Shown here one piece after another: positions 14,862 to 14,892 of a stretch of 14,892 bases of DNA. Each line of letters opens with the position of its first letter. Position 1 is the first letter of the stretch. The notes beneath the pieces were generated by a model. It made no database searches. It was not told where the DNA came from and saw only the letters and a list, made by a program, of their open reading frames with translations. Position numbers and translations under genes: made by a program. Source of the DNA: Candidatus Cloacimonadota bacterium (GTDB lineage: Bacteria; Muiribacteriota; UBA6191; JACPRK01). The stretch is from assembly GCA_021772705.1 (NCBI GenBank), contig JAJFLN010000023.1, forward strand, positions 1 to 14,892. Direction: 5' to 3'.

Positions 14862-14892
14862 TTCCGCGGTTGAACTCCCCCCGGAGACCTGC

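Overview
The window is bacterial DNA of moderately high GC. All confident genes lie on the + strand, and mobile-element debris sits in the middle. I could not fix the taxon. The mix of a PknB-type kinase with a large extracellular part, a giant secreted Kelch/PKD protein, a SUMF1-domain protein and REP-like repeats is typical of large-genome environmental bacteria such as Acidobacteriota, Planctomycetota or Myxococcota. That placement is inference.

Left edge (1-615): a possible 3' end of a gene entering from outside, and on the - strand the 3' half of a tRNA-Cys whose 5' half is not recognisable. The rest of this stretch shows no gene. Region A (616-9444) holds three genes in one direction with gaps of about 190-205 bp. 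They are a membrane-anchored Ser/Thr kinase with a large extracytoplasmic tail, a secreted 1838-residue protein (12 Kelch-type repeats, PKD domains, a 7-repeat propeller, a final PKD), and a zinc-ribbon membrane protein. Shared function is possible but not shown.

Region B (9445-12345) is a plastic segment. It has an IS1634-type transposase remnant with an in-frame stop, a probable IS630-type fragment, and two imperfect copies of a 324/418-bp direct repeat. Between the copies lie a toxin-first TumE/TumA-like toxin-antitoxin pair and an orphan PKD-domain fragment on the - strand. The second repeat copy runs into the first codons of the next gene, so the block looks like an insertion or duplication at the 5' end of that gene.

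Region C (12330-14892): a secreted SUMF1/FGE-fold protein lacking the catalytic cysteines, a REP-like inverted repeat, a possible 35-codon ORF overlapping the next start by ATGA, and a two-domain RidA/YjgF-family protein with some resemblance to chorismatases.

The most noteworthy system is the TA pair bracketed by long direct repeats. The most unusual protein is the multi-propeller surface protein beside a receptor-like kinase.
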